A stretch of 64,000 nt of DNA, from contig NZ_CP101156.1 of assembly GCF_024298845.1 (NCBI RefSeq), positions 496,001 through 560,000 of the forward strand, written 5' to 3'. Positions 39,919-47,218 of the stretch are shown in pieces. The notes under the pieces are model-generated. The model did no database searches. It saw nothing but the letters and a program-made list of their open reading frames with translations, and was not told the origin of the DNA. This DNA is from Natronosalvus amylolyticus. Lineage in GTDB: Archaea > Halobacteriota > Halobacteria > Halobacteriales > Natrialbaceae. The position numbers were made by a program, and so were the translations under genes. Position 1 is the first letter of the stretch, and each line of letters begins with the position of its first letter.

Positions 39919-39946
39919 CGGGTCCAGGCGTTAACTGGACTACACG
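39919..39946 (+). other. 3' half of the 23S processing stem
   Basis: CGGGTCCAG (39919-39927) and CTGGACTACACG (39935-39946) are complementary to 36914-36922 and 36895-36906. They indicate that this 23S is processed by the normal archaeal stem excision. Confidence 0.8.
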
Positions 39947-39956
39947 GACATGCGGT

Positions 39957-40026
39957 TTACCGATTACAGGTTGACTCACACGGCTTCAGGGTCGTGTGAG
40001 AGACGGTTCGAGTCCGTCTATCGGCA
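39957..40026 (+). ncRNA. tRNA-like leader of 5S copy 1
   Basis: A degenerate tRNA shape. CCGAT (39960-39964) pairs with ATCGG (40020-40024) as acceptor; a 10-bp hairpin (39975-39984 with 39991-40000, one GU) replaces the D and anticodon arms; and a perfect T arm GACGG-TTCGAGT-CCGTC is at 40002-40018. In Haloferax, tRNase Z cuts such a structure to make the 5S 5' end; the 5S starts just after it. Confidence 0.7.
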
Positions 40027-40148
40027 TTACGGCGGCCAGAGCGGCGGGGTTCCTCCCGTACCCATCCCGAACACGGAAGATAAGCCCGTCTGCGTATTGG
40101 TGAGTACTGGAGTGGGAGACCCTCTGGGAAATCTGATTCGCCGCCGAC
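40027..40148 (+). rRNA. rrf: 5S ribosomal RNA, copy 1
   Basis: About 122 bases with the haloarchaeal 5S core GTACCCATCCCGAACACGG and terminal helix GGCGGC pairing with GCCGCC. It differs from copy 2 at several paired positions with compensating changes. The 3' end is approximate. Confidence 0.95.
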
Positions 40149-40168
40149 CACTCATAACACATTTCCAT

Positions 40169-40231
40169 TCGAGGTACCGACCTCGAGTGACCGGCAGTGG
40201 TCTGACGGCGGTTCGATTCCGTCGGCCGGCA
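40169..40231 (+). ncRNA. tRNA-like leader of 5S copy 2
   Basis: A 7-bp hairpin TCGAGGT/ACCTCGA (40169-40186), acceptor-like CCGGC (40191-40195) with GCCGG (40225-40229), and a T arm GGCGG-TTCGATT-CCGTC (40207-40223) precede the second 5S directly, as in copy 1 but with a different sequence. Confidence 0.65.
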
Positions 40232-40353
40232 TTACAGCGGCCAGAGCGGCGGGGTTCCTCCCGTACCCATCCCGAACACGGAAGATAAGCCCGCCTGCGT
40301 ATCGGCCAGTACTGGCGTGGGAGACCCGCTGGGAACACCGATTCGCCGCTACT
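40232..40353 (+). rRNA. rrf: 5S ribosomal RNA, copy 2
   Basis: About 122 bases, same core as copy 1. Differences cluster in the 3' half (for example ATCGG/CCGAT here against ATTGG/CTGAT in copy 1, and GCG/CGC for GAG/CTC), and keep base pairing. It ends the rRNA transcript; no tRNA-Cys follows. Confidence 0.95.
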
Positions 40354-40368
40354 ATTCATACTGATTAT

Positions 40369-40400
40369 CCTCACAGAGCTGTGGGGATTTTTGCATTTTA
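40369..40400 (+). terminator. rRNA operon terminator
   Basis: Hairpin CCTCACA-GAGC-TGTGGGG followed by ATTTTTGCATTTT, 16 bases after the second 5S. Confidence 0.6.
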
Positions 40401-40833
40401 CTCGAGGCAGATGAAGAGGGCATGCAATCGTAGTCGCCCACTTGACCGCGAATCGACACGCGTGGTGACGGTCGGATGACACACTTTTCAGGCAATGATA
40501 CGGTCGATGGAGACTCGTACCAATACTCACGATACCTGGTGACCGATCACGAGAAAAATACTAGCCAGTGAAACGGTGTACAACCCGACCGCGATCCAGT
40601 CTTGGGATGGGGTGTACACTGCCTTTCACTGGCTACTGTCGGTACAGCCGATCCGAAGACTGGCTGGTTCAATGGAATCACATGGTAGGACACTTCGATC
40701 AGGCGCTCGACTCGAGGTGAGTGTGCCGTCCCGTTCGGTATCGAGAACAGTATTCGGACCGGGACTGTCAAACAAAATGCCAGGAAGCGGCGGCCATCGC
40801 CGGATTCAAGTGGGTAAGTACTCGATACTGAGT
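40401..40833. other. Gap between the rRNA locus and the DUF5786 gene
   Basis: 433 bases without a supported gene. It holds palindromic element copy D (40559-40638) and otherwise nothing I can name. Reading frames through it are shadows of the palindrome. Confidence 0.5.
40559..40638 (-). repeat. Palindromic element, copy D (divergent)
   Basis: Reverse orientation to copy A. Arms TAGCCAGTGAAAC and CTTTCACTGGCTA form an exact inverted repeat; GGTGTACAA and GGTGTACAC follow inside. About 80 bases. Relative to the other copies the arm change T to G is matched by A to C in the other arm. Confidence 0.75.
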
Positions 40834-41025
40834 ATGGGTTTTGGAAGCTACGATGAATCCGAACAGCGACACCAGAATCGGGATGAGGACGACGGAGAGG
40901 AGAAAGCGGTGAACGTTCACGAAAACGCCCACGAGGGGGAGATGACGGTCGAAACTGGTGCGTCGACGGACGATTTGCTGGGGCAACTGCAGGACATCAA
41001 AGAGTCGAAAGCTGCTGAGGAATAA
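40834..41025 (+). CDS. DUF5786-type small acidic protein
   Basis: 63 residues from ATG 40834, opening MGFGSYDESEQRHQN. A charged middle and ASTDDLLGQLQDIKES at the C-terminus match the haloarchaeal DUF5786 family. It is likely unstructured at the N-terminus, with a short C-terminal helix. Function unknown. The upstream 430 bases hold palindromic element D. Confidence 0.82.
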   Translation: MGFGSYDESEQRHQNRDEDDGEEKAVNVHENAHEGEMTVETGASTDDLLGQLQDIKESKAAEE

Positions 41026-41119
41026 GGACAGAAACAATTCTGTGATGACTGTCTTTTTCCAGGGTGTCATCGATCCCTATTAGATAAACTGTTTGAAGGG
41101 GGAGGCTGTAACCCGTGGC

Positions 41120-42067
41120 ATGGAGAGTCTCAACCGAATGGCGATCGAACTGGTCGACGAGGCCCTCGAGTTCGCCGAGGAGCTGAATGTGGGGGCGTAC
41201 GAACTCGAGAACGAGGCGACGGTACTCGATTTCGGCCTCGAGTTCGATGGTGGAATCGAAGCGGGACTACTGTGTACGGAGATTCAAACCGCAGGATTGG
41301 CGACACCGGGGCGTGATCTCGGAGAACTGGGTGGTGCGCCCATACCGTATATCGAACTGTCGACGGACCAGCCAGGGCTGGCATATCTGGGTTCACAAAA
41401 GGCTGGCTGGGAACTGCAGACCGATGATTTCGAAGGACTTGGAAGCGGCCCGGCTCGAGCGCTGGTGGCCGAGGAACAGGAGTTCCGACAGCTTCAGTAC
41501 ACAGATGCGTTCGACCTGACGGCACTGACACTCGAGACGACCCAGATGCCGACGGCGGCCGCAGCCGAGGCGGTTGCCTCGCGGGCAGAAATCGAGTCGA
41601 GCGGTGTCTTTTTACTCGCGTATCCGACGGCGAGCGTCGTCGGCAGCGTGACAAACGCGGCTCGAGTCGGTGAACTGGTGACGTTCAACCTCTCCGAACT
41701 GGGCTACGATCCGCTCGATATCGTTTCCGTGACGGGCCGAGCGCCGGTTCCGCCGGTTGCCGACGACGAGGAGACGGCAATTGGCCGGACGAACGATGCG
41801 ATTGCATACGGCGGGACGGCACATCTGGTCGTCCGGGAGCCGTTCGACGGCTTCGAGCAACTGCTTTCGACGGCAGGAGACGAATATGGGAGGCCGTTCG
41901 TCGAAATCTTCGACGACCGGGACTGGTCGTTCGAGGAGACTGCGGCCGACCTCTTCGGGCCGGCAAAAGTCACCGTTGACGTACTCGGCGGTGGCACCTA
42001 CGTGTACGGTGAAACACGCGAGGATATCCTCGTCGAATCGTTCGGACTCGATGAAAATCCTGCTTGA
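41120..42067 (+). CDS. mch: Methenyltetrahydromethanopterin cyclohydrolase
   Basis: 315 residues from ATG 41120. Mch family sequence along its length, for example LGGAPIPYIELSTDQPGLAYLGSQKAGW, GSGPARALVAEEQEF and NDAIAYGGTAHLVV. It interconverts methenyl- and formyl-tetrahydromethanopterin. Haloarchaea are not methanogens and mainly use folate-type C1 carriers, so the cofactor here is open. The next gene starts 5 bases after the stop, suggesting an operon. Confidence 0.93.
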   Translation: MESLNRMAIELVDEALEFAEELNVGAYELENEATVLDFGLEFDGGIEAGLLCTEIQTAGLATPGRDLGELGGAPIPYIELSTDQPGLAYLGSQKAGWELQTDDFEGLGSGPARALVAEEQEFRQLQYTDAFDLTALTLETTQMPTAAAAEAVASRAEIESSGVFLLAYPTASVVGSVTNAARVGELVTFNLSELGYDPLDIVSVTGRAPVPPVADDEETAIGRTNDAIAYGGTAHLVVREPFDGFEQLLSTAGDEYGRPFVEIFDDRDWSFEETAADLFGPAKVTVDVLGGGTYVYGETREDILVESFGLDENPA

Positions 42068-42071
42068 GCCT

Positions 42072-42596
42072 ATGCAGTTCAAACTGGTTCCCGAAGCACC
42101 TGAATCGGTCGACTACCTCGAGACGGTGCAGGCTGCCGTCCCGTTAGTTCCGGGGACGGAGGACGACTGCTGTGCCCGGATCATGCGCCAGACGGAGATT
42201 TCACCGCGTGATGAGGCTCGAACGTGGCTGACCTTCCTGCGAGCGCTCGAGTTGGCAACGGAGGGGCCGACGGGATTCCATCGCGTCCGTGGGCGACCAG
42301 CACCGAGCAATCCGGCGGAGCGTTCGCGTCTGCGCGAATCGTTTGTGAGCCGAGTATACGGCGTCGAACGGATTCTCGAACTCCTCGAGGCGGCCAATGA
42401 ACCGTTGTCGGCTGACGCGGTTTTCGATCGATTTCGCGAATCGATACCGCAGTACGAACAGCACAAACATCGAAATCGACTACGTGAGATCTGGGGTGAA
42501 CGGGTCGCACGAATCCTCGACTGGGCTGTGTTGTTCGATCTGGCTGTAGTGGAGTCTGCCGGATACACCGTCGCTGACTCGAGGCCGAACCAGTAG
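42072..42596 (+). CDS. Conserved haloarchaeal protein following mch
   Basis: 174 residues from ATG 42072, soluble and mainly helical (LEDDCC-like turn GTEDDCCARIMRQTEI, then a winged-helix-like C-terminal half with LLEAANEPLSADAVFDRFRESIPQYEQHKH). The C-terminal helices could be a DNA-binding wing, but I am not sure. It sits in the mch transcript. Function unknown. Confidence 0.65.
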   Translation: MQFKLVPEAPESVDYLETVQAAVPLVPGTEDDCCARIMRQTEISPRDEARTWLTFLRALELATEGPTGFHRVRGRPAPSNPAERSRLRESFVSRVYGVERILELLEAANEPLSADAVFDRFRESIPQYEQHKHRNRLREIWGERVARILDWAVLFDLAVVESAGYTVADSRPNQ

Positions 42597-42701
42597 CAGT
42601 GGCGGCGTGGGGTCAGGTTCTGCCCGAGGGCCGAGGCCGTACGCGAACTGGTATCACTTGCGTTCGAACGGCTTTTACACTATCTCCCCGCATTCGAGAG
42701 T

Positions 42702-43400
42702 ATGTCACATCCGCCTGAAGCGATTCTTTTCGATCTCGACGATACGATCTGCCGATATCGGCGGTCCGCAGAGACGGTCCTCGAGTGTGCGTTCGAACGC
42801 GTTGGCGTCGATCCCGTCTTCGACCCCGCTGCGTATCCCGAACGGTACGGAGACTATCTCGCCTCGAGTTCGAGTATCGGTGATCTCCATCGGCAGTGTT
42901 TCGGCGATCTCGCTGTGGAGGCGGGTGTAGATCGAGAAGTTGGAATCGCCGTCGCCGAGGCGTTCAACGAAGAACGGGATCAGCGAGCGGTCGACCCACT
43001 GGCTGGCGTCCCGGACGTGTTCGATACCCTCGAGGCGTCGTATCGACTTGGTCTGATCACGAACGGTGACCCGGCGATGCAAGCAGAGAAGTTGGCTGCG
43101 CTGGGATTGACTGAGACCTTCGAACCGGTGGTCTGTGCGGGATACGAGACTGCCCCGAAGCCGGACCCGGAACCGTTCGAGGTTGCACTCGAGGCCCTCG
43201 ATATCACGCCGGAGAAGGCGCTCTACGTCGGCAATTCGCTCACGAGTGACGTGGCCGGAGCCAAAGCTGCAGGTGTCCCGTCAGTGTGGGTCCCCGTTGA
43301 TGGTCGGGGCGGAGAGACGACGAGGGTATCCGGGCCTGAACCAACCTTTAGGGTGTCCTCGTTGGCAGCACTCGAGTCAGTGCCGGTGCTTTCGATGTAA
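42702..43400 (+). CDS. HAD-superfamily hydrolase
   Basis: 232 residues. HAD motif I is LFDLDDTICRYR (about 9-20), motif II lies in LGLITNGDPAMQAEK, motif III lysine in APKPDPEPFEVALEAL and motif IV in YVGNSLTSDVAGAKAAG. The cap domain is the helical C1 type. It is a phosphatase of unknown substrate; phosphoglycolate-like is possible. Confidence 0.88.
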   Translation: MSHPPEAILFDLDDTICRYRRSAETVLECAFERVGVDPVFDPAAYPERYGDYLASSSSIGDLHRQCFGDLAVEAGVDREVGIAVAEAFNEERDQRAVDPLAGVPDVFDTLEASYRLGLITNGDPAMQAEKLAALGLTETFEPVVCAGYETAPKPDPEPFEVALEALDITPEKALYVGNSLTSDVAGAKAAGVPSVWVPVDGRGGETTRVSGPEPTFRVSSLAALESVPVLSM

Positions 43401-43416
43401 CTCGGGAAGGGGATGA

Positions 43417-45018
43417 TCAATTGGCTGGATAGACGTCGGTTACCGTTCCGACACCTTTACTCCGCCCTTCTCTGAAGACGAACTTCTGGCCGGGTTCGAC
43501 CAGATACGGCCTGAATTTGAAGCGGACGCGTGCGATGCCGCTGTCACCGGGGAGGAGGCGGCCGTTCTCAGGGGAAAACGCGGCTGCTTCGCCGATCGTC
43601 TCGAGGTGGACGACGGGTTCGTAGCCGTCACCGATCCTGGTTGGATGGTTGAGGACCATGACTTCGGCGTCGAACTCCCGAACCGGCACGGGGTCTGCGT
43701 CGGCTGGGAGTAATACCATGCCGCGTTCGATCTCGGGTTCTTTGACGCCTTTCAGGGCGATACCGACGATTCGACCGGCCTGGGCCTGGTCCACGCGGTG
43801 GTAGTGCATTTCGATGGATCGCACTTCGACCTCGCGGAAGGTTCCGTCAGGCATGGGTCCCAACAGGAGTTTGTCACCGGCTTCGACCGATCCGCGCATG
43901 ACCGTTCCCGAGGCAACGGCGCCGACGCCAGTAACGGCGTAACTCCGGTCGATGTACATGCGGAATTCGCCTTCGTCACGGGTCGTTTTGGGGAGGCGCT
44001 CGAACAGTTCGTCGAGTACGTCAAGCCCGTCCATCGTGATTGCGCTGGTTTCAGCGATGGGAACGACGGTATCGCCGATTTCATCGACGGCGGCGTCGAC
44101 GCCGTGGCGGGCGATTCGCAACGGCGACTTTCCGACCTCTCGAAGGAGTCGCTCGATCTCGAGAACGACCGATTCGATCTGTTCCTCGCTGGCGATATCC
44201 GTTTTCGTGAGAACGACCATCGTTGGAAGGTCGGTCGCGAGCAAGACACCGAGGTGTTCGCGGGTGGTTCGGGTCGGCCCGTCGTCGGCGGCGACGACGA
44301 GCAAGCCGTAATCGAGTTTCTGCCCGACGAGACCGCGAATAGTCGTCCGCAACCAGGGTTCGTGGCCAACCGTGTCGACGAAGGAAACCAGTCGGTCGGC
44401 CTCCTCGACGATCTGTGCCCGGTCGTCTTTTCGGTTGGGATTTCTGACGTGTACGGGGCCGTCGTCGTCGAACCCGTAGACGGCATACGAAAGATCCGCG
44501 GAGAGACCACGTTCGACTTCGTGTGGCTGGACATCGAGGAACGCTCGAGTGGCCCCATCCCCGTCGTCCGGTCTGCCGGTTACGAGCGAGCCAACCAGCG
44601 TGCTCTTGCCGTGGTCGACGTGGCCGGCTGTCCCGATGACGATGTGTTTGTCGTCCGTCTCGAGGACGGCGCCTTCGCGTATCTGAGCGATACCGACGAG
44701 ACCGTCTTTGACACCCCAGGTCTGTACGTCTTCGATGTGGCAGTCGGCTTCTTCGGCGAGCAACGAGAGAACGTCCATGGACTCCGAAAAGGTATCGGGG
44801 TCGATTCCAGCGAGGCCGCCATCGTCGGTCACACCAACGACGTAGGTCGCCTCGCCGTCGCCCGACAGTACGCGGTGTCGAAGCTGTGCGGCGAGACTCT
44901 CGCGTCGACCCCCCTCGAGGTGAATCGACTGCAGGAGACGTTCTTTGAACTCGACGTTTCCACCGTCCTGTTCGCCACGTTCCAGGGCTCGCTCGAGGAG
45001 AGCCCGGTCACGGCTCAT
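43417..45018 (-). CDS. GTPBP1-type translation elongation-factor-like GTPase
   Basis: 533 residues from ATG 45018. An N-terminal domain of about 130 residues with GVTDDGGLAGID precedes an EF-Tu-like GTPase: G1 GTAGHVDHGKSTLVGSL (about 121-137), G3 DTVGHEPW, G4 LTKTDIAS. Domains 2 and 3 are the beta barrels (SVEAGDKLLLGPMPDG, NHPTRIGDGYEPVVHLETIG, VRFKFRPYLVEPGQKFVFREG). GTPBP1-like proteins rescue or modulate stalled translation in other organisms. Confidence 0.88.
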   Translation of the reverse strand: MSRDRALLERALERGEQDGGNVEFKERLLQSIHLEGGRRESLAAQLRHRVLSGDGEATYVVGVTDDGGLAGIDPDTFSESMDVLSLLAEEADCHIEDVQTWGVKDGLVGIAQIREGAVLETDDKHIVIGTAGHVDHGKSTLVGSLVTGRPDDGDGATRAFLDVQPHEVERGLSADLSYAVYGFDDDGPVHVRNPNRKDDRAQIVEEADRLVSFVDTVGHEPWLRTTIRGLVGQKLDYGLLVVAADDGPTRTTREHLGVLLATDLPTMVVLTKTDIASEEQIESVVLEIERLLREVGKSPLRIARHGVDAAVDEIGDTVVPIAETSAITMDGLDVLDELFERLPKTTRDEGEFRMYIDRSYAVTGVGAVASGTVMRGSVEAGDKLLLGPMPDGTFREVEVRSIEMHYHRVDQAQAGRIVGIALKGVKEPEIERGMVLLPADADPVPVREFDAEVMVLNHPTRIGDGYEPVVHLETIGEAAAFSPENGRLLPGDSGIARVRFKFRPYLVEPGQKFVFREGRSKGVGTVTDVYPAN

Positions 45019-45102
45019 AGACGCTGGTAGCGACTCACACGGCAAAAGCTTTCGCGTCGAATGTCACAAAATAGCACAGTCGGCGAGGGGAGCTACCACT
45101 CA

Positions 45103-45666
45103 TTACTTCGCTCGCAGTCGTTCGTAGGCGGCCGTCACTCGCTTGAACTCGTCTTCGTCGCCCCCACGGTCCGGATGGGTGTCTTTGACGCGCTCGCGGT
45201 AGGCCTGTTTTATCGACGATTGATCGGCTGTCGGATCGACACCCAGCACCGTTCGTGCTTCCGCTCGAGTGGGGCCGTCCGACGTCGAGGGCGCTCTATC
45301 ACGGGAGTCGTAGCGGTCGTGTGCCCCGAATCCTACTCGGCCCTGTGAGCCAAAACGCGCTTCACGTTCGCCACGGGTTCGCGGGCCACGACGCTGGCGT
45401 GGACCGGCCCCAAACCCGCCACGTTGACCGGTCGCGCGCTGTTGGCGGCGCCGCTGGTCAGCCGCTTGCCGGCGCTCCTCTCGACGGTGCAGTCGCTCGA
45501 GTAGTTTGCCGCTGCCGTGATAGTACATGAAGTAGGCGGTCACTCCGAGCGGAACCGCCACGAAAAACGCGACGGGTGAACCGGAGACGACGGCTCCAAT
45601 GGCGAGCAGTGCCGTCATGGCTGCAAACGAGGCGGCCATGAGCAAGACGACTGGAGACTGACGCAC
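45103..45666 (-). CDS. Membrane-anchored C-terminal J-domain protein
   Basis: 187 residues: two hydrophobic helices (about 9-29, 33-49), a basic arginine- and glycine-rich middle (about 58-125), and a J domain at the C-terminus with the HPD motif in THPDRGGDEDEFKRV. J domains stimulate Hsp70; a C-terminal J domain with membrane anchors is a known haloarchaeal layout. The linker is unusually basic for a halophile. Confidence 0.85.
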   Translation of the reverse strand: MRQSPVVLLMAASFAAMTALLAIGAVVSGSPVAFFVAVPLGVTAYFMYYHGSGKLLERLHRREERRQAADQRRRQQRATGQRGGFGAGPRQRRGPRTRGEREARFGSQGRVGFGAHDRYDSRDRAPSTSDGPTRAEARTVLGVDPTADQSSIKQAYRERVKDTHPDRGGDEDEFKRVTAAYERLRAK

Positions 45667-45817
45667 AGGGATTATAGTGGCTCGAGGCTCCTAAAGGGTA
45701 CGGCGATGGGTGCGATTGCCGGCTTCGACATCGGAGTTCCCGAAGAGCACTGGGGACGTTTCGGCATTCCTGTCGATTCCCCACCTGATTGATACACCTA
45801 GAGTCCGTACGTCGGGT

Positions 45818-45994
45818 ATGAGCATCACCGGCCTCTGTCAGATCTGTGAATCGCGACCGGCCGAATACCAGTGCTCGAACTGCGGGACGCTGGCCTGTAC
45901 GGCCCACTTCGACCAGTCTCACGGGCTGTGTACGACCTGTGTGAAAACTGCGAAGCCCGATAGCAACACTGACGTGGACATTCATCGGCTATGA
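45818..45994 (+). CDS. Small HIT-type zinc-finger protein
   Basis: 58 residues from ATG 45818. Cysteines in CQICESRPAEYQCSNCGTLACTAHFDQSHGLCTTC form the crossed-brace HIT zinc finger. The TATA-like TTGATACAC lies about 26 bases before the ATG. Its stop overlaps the next ATG by four bases (ATGA), so the pair is translationally coupled. Confidence 0.82.
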   Translation: MSITGLCQICESRPAEYQCSNCGTLACTAHFDQSHGLCTTCVKTAKPDSNTDVDIHRL

Positions 45995-46281
45995 CCTCGA
46001 TACGTGATCTCGTCAGTGGCTCGCTCGGTGTGGGTGAACAGTTCTGTCTCGAGGTTGAACTCGAGCCAACGGCGGACGCACAGGCACGAGGTAATAGACG
46101 ATTACTCGCCGCCCATCCGTATCCAGCGACTCCAGTGCCGATTGCCGTGACGGAAAACCTCGATGCACTCGAGGAGATTCCCCCGGCGGGACCGATCGAA
46201 GTGGAAGTCGTTGGACCGGTCGTTGACGGTGCAGTCGTTGGCCGTGTCGCTTCGGATCACTGCCAGGAGCCTGAAGCCTGA
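45991..46281 (+). CDS. Conserved hypothetical protein coupled to the HIT finger
   Basis: 96 residues, beta-rich, with no cysteine pair except a single C in DHCQEPEA. It starts inside the stop of the zinc-finger gene (ATGA). Function unknown; stable pairing suggests a shared function. Confidence 0.6.
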   Translation: MTSIRDLVSGSLGVGEQFCLEVELEPTADAQARGNRRLLAAHPYPATPVPIAVTENLDALEEIPPAGPIEVEVVGPVVDGAVVGRVASDHCQEPEA

Positions 46282-46306
46282 AGGCGGTTCGTCGTTTGGG
46301 AGGGGA

Positions 46307-47107
46307 CTAATGTCGATGCTCGTTGAGCCGGTCTTGCAGCCGTTTGGCCGCCTGTCCAGACACCTTTGCGAAGTCTTCACCGGCATTTTCGCCGGCGAAG
46401 ATGATTCCGCGAGAGGAGTTGATTAACCCAACGCCACCCGCGAGTCCGTATTCGACGGCCGCCTCTGCATCTCCGCCCTGGGCTCCAACGCCGGGGACGA
46501 GAAACGGCAGCTCGGGTACCTGTTCGCGGAGTTCCTCGAGTTCTTCGGGCTTCGTTGCCCCCACTACGAGGCCGACGTTGTCGTTTTCGTTCCAGAGGTC
46601 GGCAAGCGCGGCAACGCGTTCGTAAAGTGGTTCGCCGGTTTCGAGTTCGAGGTCCTGTAGATCAGCGCCGCCGGGGTTGGAGGTGCGACAGAGGACGAAC
46701 ACTCCGGCCTCTTCGTTCGCCAGGAACGGCTGGAGTGAGTCACGGCCCATGTAGGGGTTGACGGTTATCGCGTCGACTCGCTCGAGGATTTCGGCGTATT
46801 TTCGGGTCGTATTGCCGATATCGGCGCGCTTTGCGTCGAGCAAGACAGGGACACCTTTTCCGTGTGCGTAGGCGATGGTCTCTTCGAGGGCGGCCCACCC
46901 GTCGGGATCCTCGTAGAAGGCGGCGTTCGGTTTGAACACGGCGGCGTGTTCGTGGGTGGCGTCGATGATACGGCGGTTGAACGCCCAGCGCGGGAGGTCG
47001 TAGTCGAGTAGGTGATCGGGAATCCGAGACAGATCTGGGTCGAGGCCGACGCTCACGACGCTATCGACGGTGACGATCCGGTCGTGCAACCGGTCGAAGA
47101 AGTTCAT
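46307..47107 (-). CDS. pyrF: Orotidine-5'-phosphate decarboxylase
   Basis: 266 residues from ATG 47107. The type 2 OMP decarboxylase signature VLLDAKRADIGNTTRKYA carries the D-K-D catalytic triad (about 79-96). VGLDPDLSRIP and VGATKPEELEELREQVP are further family blocks. It makes UMP in pyrimidine synthesis. It is convergent with the 45991 gene, 25 bases apart. Confidence 0.95.
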   Translation of the reverse strand: MNFFDRLHDRIVTVDSVVSVGLDPDLSRIPDHLLDYDLPRWAFNRRIIDATHEHAAVFKPNAAFYEDPDGWAALEETIAYAHGKGVPVLLDAKRADIGNTTRKYAEILERVDAITVNPYMGRDSLQPFLANEEAGVFVLCRTSNPGGADLQDLELETGEPLYERVAALADLWNENDNVGLVVGATKPEELEELREQVPELPFLVPGVGAQGGDAEAAVEYGLAGGVGLINSSRGIIFAGENAGEDFAKVSGQAAKRLQDRLNEHRH

Positions 47108-47218
47108 GCACTCGAGTGCTCGCCGGATCGGTGAAAACGTTGCTATTTTTCGCCCTCGTGGTATTTCTCCTCTCGCTTTTACACTCGTTCGTCGCACGTT
47201 ACCGCCGGTGAGGACGCG

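Noticed and set aside
43798-45030. 410-residue open frame on the plus strand
   Set aside because: Antisense to the GTPBP1-like GTPase, which has full G motifs.
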